DNA from: Streptomyces vilmorinianum
GTDB taxonomy: Bacteria > Actinomycetota > Actinomycetes > Streptomycetales > Streptomycetaceae
Assembly: GCF_005517195.1 (NCBI RefSeq)
Contig: NZ_CP040244.1
Location: forward strand, 6,900,001 to 6,964,000
Reading direction: 5' to 3'
DNA length: 64,000 bases
The position numbers and the translations under genes are program-made. Shown one piece after another: positions 25,967 to 33,835 of this stretch. Position 1 is the stretch's first letter, and every line of letters starts with the position of its first letter. The notes below the pieces were generated by a model. It searched no databases, was not told the origin of the DNA, and worked only from the letters and a program-made list of their open reading frames with translations.

Positions 25967-26425
25967 ATGACACCGATCCATTGGAAGCTCGTGATCGACG
26001 CCGGCGATCCGCACGCCCAGGCCGCCTTCTGGGCCGCCGCCCTCGGCTACCGGCAGGAGGACCACAGCGCCCTCATCGAACGCCTTCTCGCCGCCGGCGC
26101 CGCGCCGCCCGAGCAGACGGTCACCGTCGACGGACGCCTCTCCTGGCGGGATCTGGCCGCCGTCCGCCACCCGGACGACCCGCACGACGCCGGTTCGGAC
26201 GCCGGCCTGGGCCGCCGCGTGCTCTTCCAGCGCGTCCCGGAGAAGAAGACCGTCAAGAACCGCGTCCACATGGACCTCCACCCCGGCCCCGAAACGGGTG
26301 GCCGGGAGGCGGAGGTCACGCGCCTGGAGTCCCTGGGCGCGTCGGTCCTGCGCCGGGTGTCGGAACAGGGCGGCACGTGGGTGGTCATGGCGGACCCGGA
26401 GGGCAACGAGTTCTGCGTGCAGTGA
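25967..26425 (+). CDS. VOC-family (glyoxalase/bleomycin-resistance-like) protein
   Basis: The 152-residue protein has the paired beta-alpha-beta-beta-beta modules of the VOC superfamily: WKLVIDAGDPHAQAAFWAAALGY at the N-terminus, NRVHMDLHPG in the middle and WVVMADPEGNEFCVQ at the end. It most resembles the 'glyoxalase-like' subgroup common in Streptomyces, whose function is unknown. The ATG directly follows the operator with no ribosome site, so translation is likely leaderless. Its stop is three bases from the convergent DUF1203-type gene. Confidence 0.85.
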   Translation: MTPIHWKLVIDAGDPHAQAAFWAAALGYRQEDHSALIERLLAAGAAPPEQTVTVDGRLSWRDLAAVRHPDDPHDAGSDAGLGRRVLFQRVPEKKTVKNRVHMDLHPGPETGGREAEVTRLESLGASVLRRVSEQGGTWVVMADPEGNEFCVQ

Positions 26426-26428
26426 CCG

Positions 26429-26935
26429 TCAGACCGGCCGCCGCACCTCGAACTGGAAGCAGCCGTACTCGACGGCCCTGACGTGCACGAGAGCGACGCG
26501 CGGGTCGGCGAAGGCCTCCCCGAAGGCCTTGTCGAAGCCCGCGGTCGCCTCCTGCGGAATCTCCAGGAGCCGCCCGCCGACGATCCTCCCCTCGGCGTCG
26601 TACCGGCGAAGGACACGGAGGGCGCCGGGCCGGTCGAAGGGGTACGCCTCCGTGCGACCGGCCGCGGGCCCGCCGCACTCCTCGGCATGGATGAAGACCG
26701 GCCCCTGCTCGTCGTACGCCCCGGGCCCGGCCCCGGTCTCGGCCGCCCAGCGCCGCAGCGGCGCGTACGAGACGAGCGCGATCCGCTCCCCCGGCTCGAC
26801 ACCCCGGAGACAGCAGCGCAACGGGTCCCCCGCCTCGGCGGCGGTGAAGGGCACGCAGGGCCGCCCGGCGTCGTCGACGACCCGAAGCCGGACGAGGGCA
26901 GCGGGCTCGATGGCCCGCACGGTGTAGGTGGTCAT
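26429..26935 (-). CDS. DUF1203-type protein
   Basis: The 168-residue soluble protein matches my recollection of DUF1203 proteins: an N-terminal VRAIEPAALVRLR strand region, CCLRGVEPGERIALVSYAP, FIHAEECGG and a C-terminal VHVRAVEYGCFQFEV. No enzymatic role is established for the family. The ATG at 26933-26935 gives the expected N-terminus. It stands alone, convergent with the VOC gene. Confidence 0.78.
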   Translation of the reverse strand: MTTYTVRAIEPAALVRLRVVDDAGRPCVPFTAAEAGDPLRCCLRGVEPGERIALVSYAPLRRWAAETGAGPGAYDEQGPVFIHAEECGGPAAGRTEAYPFDRPGALRVLRRYDAEGRIVGGRLLEIPQEATAGFDKAFGEAFADPRVALVHVRAVEYGCFQFEVRRPV

Positions 26936-27027
26936 GCGCCCAGGCTCACGCGGGAGGCCACTGAGCGCTGGCGGTCTTCGGACACGGAGGTGTCCGGGGG
27001 CGTGGAGAAAGGACCCCCGTCGGCGGT

Positions 27028-27231
27028 CTAGTCGACCGAGCCCGAGCCCGAGCCGCCGCTCCGGTCCAGGGACCGGCTCTTGCGGCGCTCCCGGCGCAGC
27101 AGTTCGCCCAGCACCAGGGTCGCGGTGGCCACCGCCCGCACCCACCGTGGGCCGCCCCGCGCCGCCCAGACGACGCAGACGCATCCTCCGACGACGAGCA
27201 CGAGGACGCCGGACAGGACGAGTACGGCCAT
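27028..27231 (-). CDS. Small single-pass or two-helix membrane protein
   Basis: The 67-residue product has a hydrophobic N-terminal helix (residues 2-24), a weaker second hydrophobic patch, then a basic RRERRKSRS stretch and a Ser/Gly tail. The ATG has AGGGGGAT seven bases upstream. No family is recognised. Three decamer repeats lie just upstream of its ribosome site and may be regulatory. Confidence 0.55.
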   Translation of the reverse strand: MAVLVLSGVLVLVVGGCVCVVWAARGGPRWVRAVATATLVLGELLRRERRKSRSLDRSGGSGSGSVD

Positions 27232-27240
27232 GTTGATCCC

Positions 27241-27270
27241 CCTCTTGTGATCTCTTGTGATCTCTTGCGA
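27241..27270. repeat. Three tandem decamers (TCTCTTGTGA) upstream of the small membrane protein
   Basis: Three consecutive 10-bp units (CCTCTTGTGA, TCTCTTGTGA, TCTCTTGCGA) lie 10-39 bp before the ATG on the other strand. Ten-base-pair phasing puts each unit on the same DNA face, as in multi-site operators. Slippage is the simpler explanation. Confidence 0.6.
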
Positions 27271-27346
27271 TGACGGTCACCGCGATCCTCTCAGCCGTAA
27301 GCGCGTTGCGGTCGGCCGGGGGCGCGGGCAAGGCCGGCGGGCCGGC

Positions 27347-27620
27347 ATGGCGATCTTCGTGCACCTGACACCGGAGACGACGGCCGCCGAGGCCGTGCGC
27401 ACGGTGCGCGCGCTCCGGGATCCGCGGGGTACGACAGGTCAACGGGTGGCGCTACTTCCCCGACGCCCATGGGACGACGCCCTGTCTCTGCGCCGGGTGT
27501 CAGGTCCGCGGGGAGTACGGATCACAGCGGCTGCGGGCACGCGGACCCCGCCCCGAAGTCGGCTTCCTGCTCCGCGAGTTGGCCGGGGATCCCGATCCCG
27601 ACGTACGGGAAGCGCGGTGA
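27347..27620 (+). pseudogene. Decayed gene remnant with frameshift
   Basis: One frame begins MAIFVHLTPETTAAEAVR and runs to about 27440. A second frame (+1) from about 27429 continues VRQVNGWRYFPDAHGTTPC, then CAGCQVRGEYGSQRL and ends REAR at 27618-27620. From memory, intact Streptomyces proteins join an N-terminal VHLTP segment to a WRYFPDAHGTTPC...C zinc-finger-like core over about 200-250 residues. Here most of the middle is missing and the two parts are out of frame, which indicates deletion and frameshift. Confidence 0.55.
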
Positions 27621-27819
27621 CGGACGCGCGTCCGGTGAGCGAACAGTCCTGACCGGTTTCCGCTCTTGACGGTAAGTCAAACTCTCGTTGAACATTCACC
27701 ACGCACACCAGGCACCGCACAGCGCAGCACTCGCACAGCTCCAACGCCTCGCGGCTCCCACGCCACGGGGCGTCTCGCACGTTCCGTCCCATCCCCAGTT
27801 CGGAATTCGGAGCCCCCAC

Positions 27820-29127
27820 ATGAATCTCTCCGTGCCCAGACGCGCCGCCGCGCTCTCCCTGACGGCCGCGCTCACCCTCGCCGGGTTCACCGGCGCGTCC
27901 GCGAACGCGACGCCCGCCGCCACCCTGGCCGCGCCCGACATCCCGGTCGCCAACGTCAAGCAGCACCTCGCCGACCTCCAGTCGATCGCCAACGCCAACG
28001 GCGGCAACCGCGCCCACGGCCGCACCGGCTACAAGGCGTCCATCGACTTCGTGAAGGCCAAGCTGGACGCGGCCGGATACACCACCACCATCCAGCAGTT
28101 CACGTACAACGGCACCACCGGCTACAACCTGATAGCCGACTGGCCCGGCGGCGACCCCAACCAGGTCCTCATGGCCGGCGCGCACCTCGACTCCGTCTCC
28201 TCCGGCGCCGGGATCAACGACAACGGCTCCGGGTCCGCCGCGATCCTCGAGACCGCGCTCGCCGTCTCCCGGGCCGGGCTCCAGCCCACGAAGCATCTGC
28301 GCTTCGGCTGGTGGGGCGCCGAGGAGCTCGGGCTCGTCGGGTCGAAGTACTACGTCAACAACCTGCCGACCACCGAGCGTTCGAAGATCAGCGGCTATCT
28401 GAACTTCGACATGATCGGCTCGCCCAACCCCGGCTACTTCGTCTACGACGACGACCCGGCGATCGAGCAGACCTTCAAGGACTACTTCGCCGGCCTCGGC
28501 GTGCCCACCGAGATCGAGACCGAGGGCGACGGCCGCTCCGACCACGCCTCGTTCAAGAACGTCGGCATACCCGTCGGCGGGCTCTTCACCGGCGCCAGCC
28601 GGGTCAAGACCAGCGCGCAGGTCCAGAAGTGGGGCGGTACGGCCACGGCCTTCGACCGCTGCTACCACTCCTCCTGCGACACCACCGCGAACATCAACGA
28701 CACCGCCCTGGACCGCAACAGCGACGCCGTCGCCCACGCGATCTGGACCCTGTCGGCGGGCACGACGACCCCGCCGCCGGGGCCCGTCTTCGAGAACACG
28801 GCCGACGTGTCCATCCCGGACAACGGCGCCGCGGTGACCTCCACGGTCAACGTCACCGGTGTCACCGGCAACGCGCCCGCCACGCTCAAGGTCGGCGTGG
28901 ACATCATCCACACCTGGCGCGGTGACCTGGTCGTCGACCTCGTGGCCCCCGACGGCTCGGTCTACAACCTCAAGCCGTTCTCGTCCTCCGACTCGGCCGA
29001 CAACGTCCAGACCACCTACACGGTCAACGCCTCCAGCGAGGTCGCCAACGGCGCCTGGAAGCTGCGGGTCCAGGACAAGGCCGCGTACGACACCGGCTAC
29101 ATCAACAGCTTCAAGCTGACGTTCTAG
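27820..29127 (+). CDS. Secreted M28 zinc aminopeptidase with C-terminal P-domain
   Basis: This is a homologue of the S. griseus double-zinc aminopeptidase. A signal peptide (about residues 1-30) precedes an M28 domain whose metal ligands are visible: H122 (AGAHLDS), D134 (GINDNGSGS), the E168/E169 pair (WWGAEELG), D197 (NFDMIGS) and H242 (SDHASF), with a likely disulphide C281-C286. A TTTPPPGP linker joins it to a proprotein-convertase P-domain (323-435). It removes N-terminal residues, preferring large hydrophobic ones. The ATG at 27820 follows CGGAG. It is monocistronic, followed by a strong terminator. Confidence 0.94.
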   Translation: MNLSVPRRAAALSLTAALTLAGFTGASANATPAATLAAPDIPVANVKQHLADLQSIANANGGNRAHGRTGYKASIDFVKAKLDAAGYTTTIQQFTYNGTTGYNLIADWPGGDPNQVLMAGAHLDSVSSGAGINDNGSGSAAILETALAVSRAGLQPTKHLRFGWWGAEELGLVGSKYYVNNLPTTERSKISGYLNFDMIGSPNPGYFVYDDDPAIEQTFKDYFAGLGVPTEIETEGDGRSDHASFKNVGIPVGGLFTGASRVKTSAQVQKWGGTATAFDRCYHSSCDTTANINDTALDRNSDAVAHAIWTLSAGTTTPPPGPVFENTADVSIPDNGAAVTSTVNVTGVTGNAPATLKVGVDIIHTWRGDLVVDLVAPDGSVYNLKPFSSSDSADNVQTTYTVNASSEVANGAWKLRVQDKAAYDTGYINSFKLTF

Positions 29128-29157
29128 TACGAGCCAGTACGAGCCAGTACGAGCCAG
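29128..29157 (+). repeat. Three direct TACGAGCCAG decamers after the aminopeptidase stop
   Basis: TACGAGCCAG is repeated three times immediately after the stop codon, with a partial fourth copy (TACGAGA). It lies between the gene and its terminator and looks like replication slippage in a 3' untranslated region. Confidence 0.85.
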
Positions 29158-29170
29158 TACGAGAAAAGCG

Positions 29171-29210
29171 CCCGGGTGGGTCGGTGACACTCAGCCCCGA
29201 CCCACCCGGG
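29171..29210. terminator. Strong bidirectional terminator
   Basis: CCCGGGTGGGTCGG (29171-29184) pairs perfectly with 29197-29210 across a 12-base loop, with GAGAAAAG on the left flank. It separates the convergent aminopeptidase and LolA-like genes. Confidence 0.88.
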
Positions 29211-29217
29211 GTCCCAC

Positions 29218-30357
29218 TCACTTACCGGCGTTCGCCGCGTCCACCAGCGCGTCCTTGGTGACCGCGCCGACGTAGACCTTGCCGTCGTCCGTCATCAGCG
29301 CGTTGACGAGCTTCGTCTTGAAGACGGTGCCCGAGCCGAACTTCCCGGTCACCCTGTCGCCGAGCGCGTCCAGGAAGCCCTGGGCCTCCTTCGGCGCCTC
29401 GTCCGTCTTCGGCGCCGGGGCGCCGGTGTCGAGCTTCGCGATCGTCGTCCAGCCCTCGCCGATGACGTTCACGCCCTCGCCCTTGGCGCCGGTGAGCTCC
29501 GCGAGGCCGCCGAACTCCTTCGCGAAGTCCTCGGGGGCCTTCTCGTGCTCCGGAGCGCCCTCCGTCACCTTCGCGCCCTTCGGCGCCTTGAAGTCGAACG
29601 TCGAGGCCGCCGGCTTGCCGAAGTCGACCTTCGTGAAGCCCGCGTCGACGACCGGCTTGCCGCCCTCGACCGAGGCGAGCGTGAACTTCAGCGGGGTGCC
29701 GTTCTGGGCGTCCACCGCGACCTTCACCGACTCGACCGTCGAGCCGCTCTGCTTCGGCTTGATCACCAGCTGGTACGCGTCCCGGCCGGCCACCTTCGCC
29801 GTCCCGCCCACCGTGATCGACGTCGTGCCGTCCGCGGCCTTCAGGATCTCGTCCGCGAGCTCCTTCGGGGTGGTCGGGAGCTCCTTCTCCGGCGCCTCGC
29901 CCGCGCGGCCCGCGCCCTTCTCGTGGAACGCCTCGTTCGACTTGCTGTCGTACGCCCAGACGTCGTCGCCGTTGTGGATCAGGCTGTACTCGTCCGCGCC
30001 GTCCAGGATCGTCAGCTTCTGCCTGTCCGGGCCGTCCGCGGCCACGCGCAGCGTGTGCGTCCCCGAGACCAGCTGCGTCAGCTTCTCCTGCGGGTCCGCG
30101 GACGCCGAGCCGCCGGCCGCCCCGCCGAGCAGCCCCGCGAAGGACGGCAGCCCCAGGTCCGTGCTGATCTTCATCGTGCCGGAGAGCGTCTGGGTGTCGG
30201 ACGCGGCGATCTTCTCGATGAGCTGCTGCGCCGTGATCTCCGGCAGGTCGGGGTCACCCGACGCCGCCAGCGCCGGTACGAGCCCGATGGTCGCCGCTGC
30301 CACCCCGGCCACCGCGACCGGGACGACGTAGCGGCTCGTCTTACGGGTGTCTGCCAT
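29218..30357 (-). CDS. Exported LolA/RseB-like protein
   Basis: The 379-residue protein has an N-terminal signal or anchor (RYVVPVAVAGVAAATIGLVPALA). It continues with a repeated-sheet domain of the LolA/LolB fold: TAQQLIEKIAASDTQTLSGTMKIST near the start, then YSLIHNGDDVWAYDSKSNEAFHE and AGRDAYQLVIKPK. Gram-positive proteins of this type are exported and may bind lipid or act as sigma-factor sensors; the role here is unknown. ATG 30357 follows GGAGGTAG; an ATG 11 codons earlier is less likely. It is monocistronic. Confidence 0.78.
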   Translation of the reverse strand: MADTRKTSRYVVPVAVAGVAAATIGLVPALAASGDPDLPEITAQQLIEKIAASDTQTLSGTMKISTDLGLPSFAGLLGGAAGGSASADPQEKLTQLVSGTHTLRVAADGPDRQKLTILDGADEYSLIHNGDDVWAYDSKSNEAFHEKGAGRAGEAPEKELPTTPKELADEILKAADGTTSITVGGTAKVAGRDAYQLVIKPKQSGSTVESVKVAVDAQNGTPLKFTLASVEGGKPVVDAGFTKVDFGKPAASTFDFKAPKGAKVTEGAPEHEKAPEDFAKEFGGLAELTGAKGEGVNVIGEGWTTIAKLDTGAPAPKTDEAPKEAQGFLDALGDRVTGKFGSGTVFKTKLVNALMTDDGKVYVGAVTKDALVDAANAGK

Positions 30358-30501
30358 GGTCTGCTCTACCTCCGTGGTCGATGACTCCATCTGACCAAAG
30401 CGGCGGTACGGAATCGTCAGACTCCGGGCTCAACCTCACGTACTGCTACGGGATGACAGCCCCCTAGGGAGACCTACCCCGCCCGGCCTACCGGCCCCCG
30501 G

Positions 30502-31512
30502 CTACCCGGCCCGGTGGACCACCGCGTCGCACAGCTCCTCCAGGGCCGCCTTCGCGTATCCCTCGGGCAGCGGCGCGAGCATCGCGCGCGCCTCCTCCGC
30601 GTACCGCACGGTGTCCCGCCGGGCCTGCTCCAGGGACGGGTGGACCCGCAGCCGCCGCAGGGCCTCCGCGAGGCGCGCGTCGTCGCCGAGGTCGCCGTCG
30701 ATCAGCTCGACCAGCTCCAGGTCCTCCGGGCGCCCGTGCGCGGCCGCCTGGGCCCGCAGGTGGAGGACCGGGAGCGTCGGGATGCCCTCGCGCAGGTCGG
30801 TGCCCGGGGTCTTGCCGGACTCGTGGGAGTCGGAGGCGATGTCGAGGACGTCGTCGGCGAGCTGGAAGGCGACGCCGAGCCGCTCGCCGTACTGGGTGAG
30901 GATGTCGACGACGCCCTCGTCCGCGCCGGACATCATGGCGCCGAAGCGGCAGGAGACGGCGACGAGCGAGCCCGTCTTGCCGCCCAGGACGTCGAGGTAG
31001 TGCTCGACCGGGTCGCGGTCGCCCTGCGGGCCGGCCGTCTCCAGGATCTGGCCGGTGACCAGGCGTTCGAACGCCTCCGACTGGATGCGTACGGCCTCGG
31101 GTCCGAGGTCCGCGAGCGTGTGCGAGGCGCGGGCGAAGAGGAAGTCACCCGTCAGGACGGCGATCGAGTTGCCCCATCGGGTGTTCGCGCTCTCGACACC
31201 GCGCCGTACGTCGGCCTCGTCCATGACGTCGTCGTGGTACAGCGTGGCCAGATGGGTGAGCTCGACGACGACGGCCGAGGGCACGACACCCGGCGCGTAG
31301 GGGTCGCCGAACTGGGCGGCGAGCATCACGAGCAGCGGCCTGAAGCGCTTGCCGCCGGCCAGGACGAGGTGCTGCGCGGCCTCCGTGATGAACGGGACCT
31401 CGCTCTTGGTGGCGTCGAGGAGCCCTGCCTCCACGGCCGCCAATCCGGTCTGGACATCGGCCTCAAGAGCCTGGTCCCGCACGCTAAGACCGAACGGCCC
31501 GACGACGGTCAC
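30502..31512 (-). CDS. Long-chain polyprenyl diphosphate synthase
   Basis: The 336-residue trans-prenyltransferase has GGKRFRPLL, the first aspartate-rich motif DDVMD (94-98) and the second in FQLADDVLDIASD near 220. It condenses isopentenyl diphosphate onto an allylic starter in the cytoplasm. Residue choice near the first motif (small Ala/Thr upstream) fits a long-chain product. The menaquinone side chain is the likely use given the menaquinone genes at 58-62 kb. The GTG start at 31510-31512 has GGAGACC upstream; a longer in-frame start at 31584 lacks a ribosome site. It is divergent from the CocE gene. Confidence 0.9.
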   Translation of the reverse strand: MTVVGPFGLSVRDQALEADVQTGLAAVEAGLLDATKSEVPFITEAAQHLVLAGGKRFRPLLVMLAAQFGDPYAPGVVPSAVVVELTHLATLYHDDVMDEADVRRGVESANTRWGNSIAVLTGDFLFARASHTLADLGPEAVRIQSEAFERLVTGQILETAGPQGDRDPVEHYLDVLGGKTGSLVAVSCRFGAMMSGADEGVVDILTQYGERLGVAFQLADDVLDIASDSHESGKTPGTDLREGIPTLPVLHLRAQAAAHGRPEDLELVELIDGDLGDDARLAEALRRLRVHPSLEQARRDTVRYAEEARAMLAPLPEGYAKAALEELCDAVVHRAG

Positions 31513-31772
31513 GAGGGGGTCTCCTGTCTGCTGACGCCTGCTGACGATCACACGGATTGTCGATGTGTCGCTCGATTCACTCAAGTCAGCGTATCCGGTC
31601 GCGTTTCGATCACCGTGGGCGCCTTCCCGCCACCCCCGGTATGTTCGTGATCAGCTCATACGACCAGGAGTGGGTGGTTTGCCCCGAACAGTGATCGACC
31701 CCGACACGAACGGCGAGCGGCCACCGCCTCAGGTCGATCATGCTCTCTTCGGCCGACCGAGGGAGGTCCGTC

Positions 31773-33770
31773 ATGCGCATCCGCACCGAGTTCCCGTACG
31801 AGACGTCCCACGAAGATGTCCGGATCCCGCTGCCGGACGGCACCAGGCTGTACGCGCGCGTGTGGCGGCCGCTCACCGACGAGCCCGTCCCCGCCCTCCT
31901 GGAGTACCTCCCGTACCGCCTCACCGACTGGACCGCGCCCCGCGACCGGCAGCGCCACCCCTGGTACGCCGGGCACGGCTACGCCTCCGTCCGTGTCGAC
32001 GTGCGCGGGCACGGCAACAGTGAGGGGCTGCCCGGCGACCCGTACGACCCGGTCGAGCTGGCCGACGGTGTGGCGGTGGTGCACTGGCTCGCCGAGCAGC
32101 CCTGGTGCAGCGGGCGGGTGGGCATGTTCGGGATCTCCTGGGGCGGCACCGACGCGCTCCGGATCGCCGCGCTCGCCCCCGAGCCGCTGAAGGCCGTCGT
32201 CACGGTCTGCTCGACCGATGACCGCTACGACAACGAAGGCCACTACATGGGCGGCTCCGTCCTCGCCGTGGACATGCACGCCTGGTCGGCCACGATGCTC
32301 GCCTTCGTGTGCCGGCCGCCGGACCCGCGGTACGTGGGCGACGAGTGGCGGTCCATGTGGCTGCGGCGCCTGGAGGGGGTGGAGCCGCTCGTCCACACCT
32401 GGCTCGCCCACCAGACCCGGGACGCGTACTGGAAGCACGGCAGCGTCCGCGAGGACTACGGCGCGATCCGGGCCGCCGTGCTCGCGGTCGGCGGCTGGCA
32501 CGACCCGTACCGCGACACCGTGCTGCGGCTCGTCGAGCACCTCCCCCAGGACCGGGTCCGCGGGATCATCGGCCCCTGGTCGCACCACTACCCGGACCGC
32601 GACCTGCCGCCGGGCCCGGCGATCGGCTTCCTCCAGGAGACCCTGCGCTGGTGGGACCACCACCTCAAGGGCGCCGACAACGACGTCATGGCCGAGCCGC
32701 TGCTGCGCTCCTGGATCAGCGCGTCGCACCCGCCGGCGACGGTGTACGAGGAGCTGCCGGGCCGCTGGGTCGCCGACCCCGCCTGGCCGTCCCCGAACAT
32801 CACCCCGGTGACGTACGCCTTCCAGGGCGACCCGGTCGTGGTCGACTCCCCCCAGCAGACCGGCCTGGACGCGGGGCGCTTCCTCCCCCTCGGCAAGGAC
32901 GCCGACCTGCCGCCCGACCAGCGCGACGAGGACGCCCACTCGGCCTGCTTCGACTTCGCGGTCCCGGAGGACGGCGCGCCGATCGAGATCCTGGGCCGGC
33001 CCCGCGTGAGCCTCTCCCTGCGGCCCGGCGCCCCCACGGGCCAGGTGATCGCCCGCCTCTGCGACATCGCCCCTGACGGCGCCTCGACCCTCGTCACGCG
33101 CGGGGCGCTGAACCTCTCCGCCCGCTACGGGCACGACCGGGCGGTGGAGGCCGTGGTCGGCGAGAGCGAGGCGTACGTGTTCGAACTGAACGGCATCGGC
33201 CACACCTTCCCGCCCGGCCACCGCGTCCGCCTCGCGGTCTCCTCCGCGTACTGGCCCTGGATCTGGCCCCAGCCCGACGCGGCGGGCTTCACCCTCGACC
33301 CGTCCTCCTCGAACCTGACCCTGCCGGTGCGCCGCCACACCCACGACGCGGTCGAGTGGCAGCAGCCGGAACACTCCGAGCCGCTGCTCGTGAGCATCCC
33401 GGCGACCCTGGAGGAGCCCCGCCCGGAACGGCTCGTGGTGCGTGACGTGGCCAAGGGCGAGTGGCGCCTGGAGGTCGATCCCCGGTACGGCGGCACGCGG
33501 GTCCATCCGGACGGCCTGGAATTCACCGAGGACGCCCTGGAGACGTACACGGTCCACGAATCCGACCCACTGTCCGCCCGCACCCGCTCGGACTGGTCGA
33601 TCCGGCTGCACCGGCCGGAGTCGGCGTGGGACGTGACGGTCGAGTCGCATTCGGAGATCTCGTGCGAGGCGGATGTATTCGTCACGTCGAACGAGGTGGT
33701 GTGCAAGGAGGGCGGGGAAGTCGTCTTCCACCGGACATGGGAACAACGAATTCCGCGTACGGCGGGGTGA
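31773..33770 (+). CDS. CocE/NonD (S15-type) alpha/beta hydrolase
   Basis: The 665-residue protein has an N-terminal catalytic domain with the nucleophile motif GISWGG (serine near residue 124), the oxyanion-region EYLPYR and VDVRGHGNS, and a histidine in GPWSHHYPDRD. A C-terminal jelly-roll domain follows (PPGHRVRLAVSSAYWPWIWP). Families of this shape include cocaine esterase and Xaa-Pro dipeptidyl-peptidases, so it cleaves an ester or amide whose identity cannot be read from the sequence. No signal peptide is seen. The ATG has GGGAGG upstream. A terminator follows. Confidence 0.88.
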   Translation: MRIRTEFPYETSHEDVRIPLPDGTRLYARVWRPLTDEPVPALLEYLPYRLTDWTAPRDRQRHPWYAGHGYASVRVDVRGHGNSEGLPGDPYDPVELADGVAVVHWLAEQPWCSGRVGMFGISWGGTDALRIAALAPEPLKAVVTVCSTDDRYDNEGHYMGGSVLAVDMHAWSATMLAFVCRPPDPRYVGDEWRSMWLRRLEGVEPLVHTWLAHQTRDAYWKHGSVREDYGAIRAAVLAVGGWHDPYRDTVLRLVEHLPQDRVRGIIGPWSHHYPDRDLPPGPAIGFLQETLRWWDHHLKGADNDVMAEPLLRSWISASHPPATVYEELPGRWVADPAWPSPNITPVTYAFQGDPVVVDSPQQTGLDAGRFLPLGKDADLPPDQRDEDAHSACFDFAVPEDGAPIEILGRPRVSLSLRPGAPTGQVIARLCDIAPDGASTLVTRGALNLSARYGHDRAVEAVVGESEAYVFELNGIGHTFPPGHRVRLAVSSAYWPWIWPQPDAAGFTLDPSSSNLTLPVRRHTHDAVEWQQPEHSEPLLVSIPATLEEPRPERLVVRDVAKGEWRLEVDPRYGGTRVHPDGLEFTEDALETYTVHESDPLSARTRSDWSIRLHRPESAWDVTVESHSEISCEADVFVTSNEVVCKEGGEVVFHRTWEQRIPRTAG

Positions 33771-33791
33771 ACTCCTCTCGTACGAAAGGGA

Positions 33792-33827
33792 AAAGCCCCG
33801 CTTCCCGAAAAGGGAGGCGGGGCCTTT
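33792..33827. terminator. Bidirectional terminator between CocE and the LAXTG protein
   Basis: GCCCCGCTTCCC (33795-33806) pairs with GGGAGGCGGGGC (33812-33823) with one G-T pair and a GAAAA loop. It is flanked by AAA on the left and TTT on the right, so it can work in both directions. Confidence 0.87.
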
Positions 33828-33835
33828 CATCGCTG

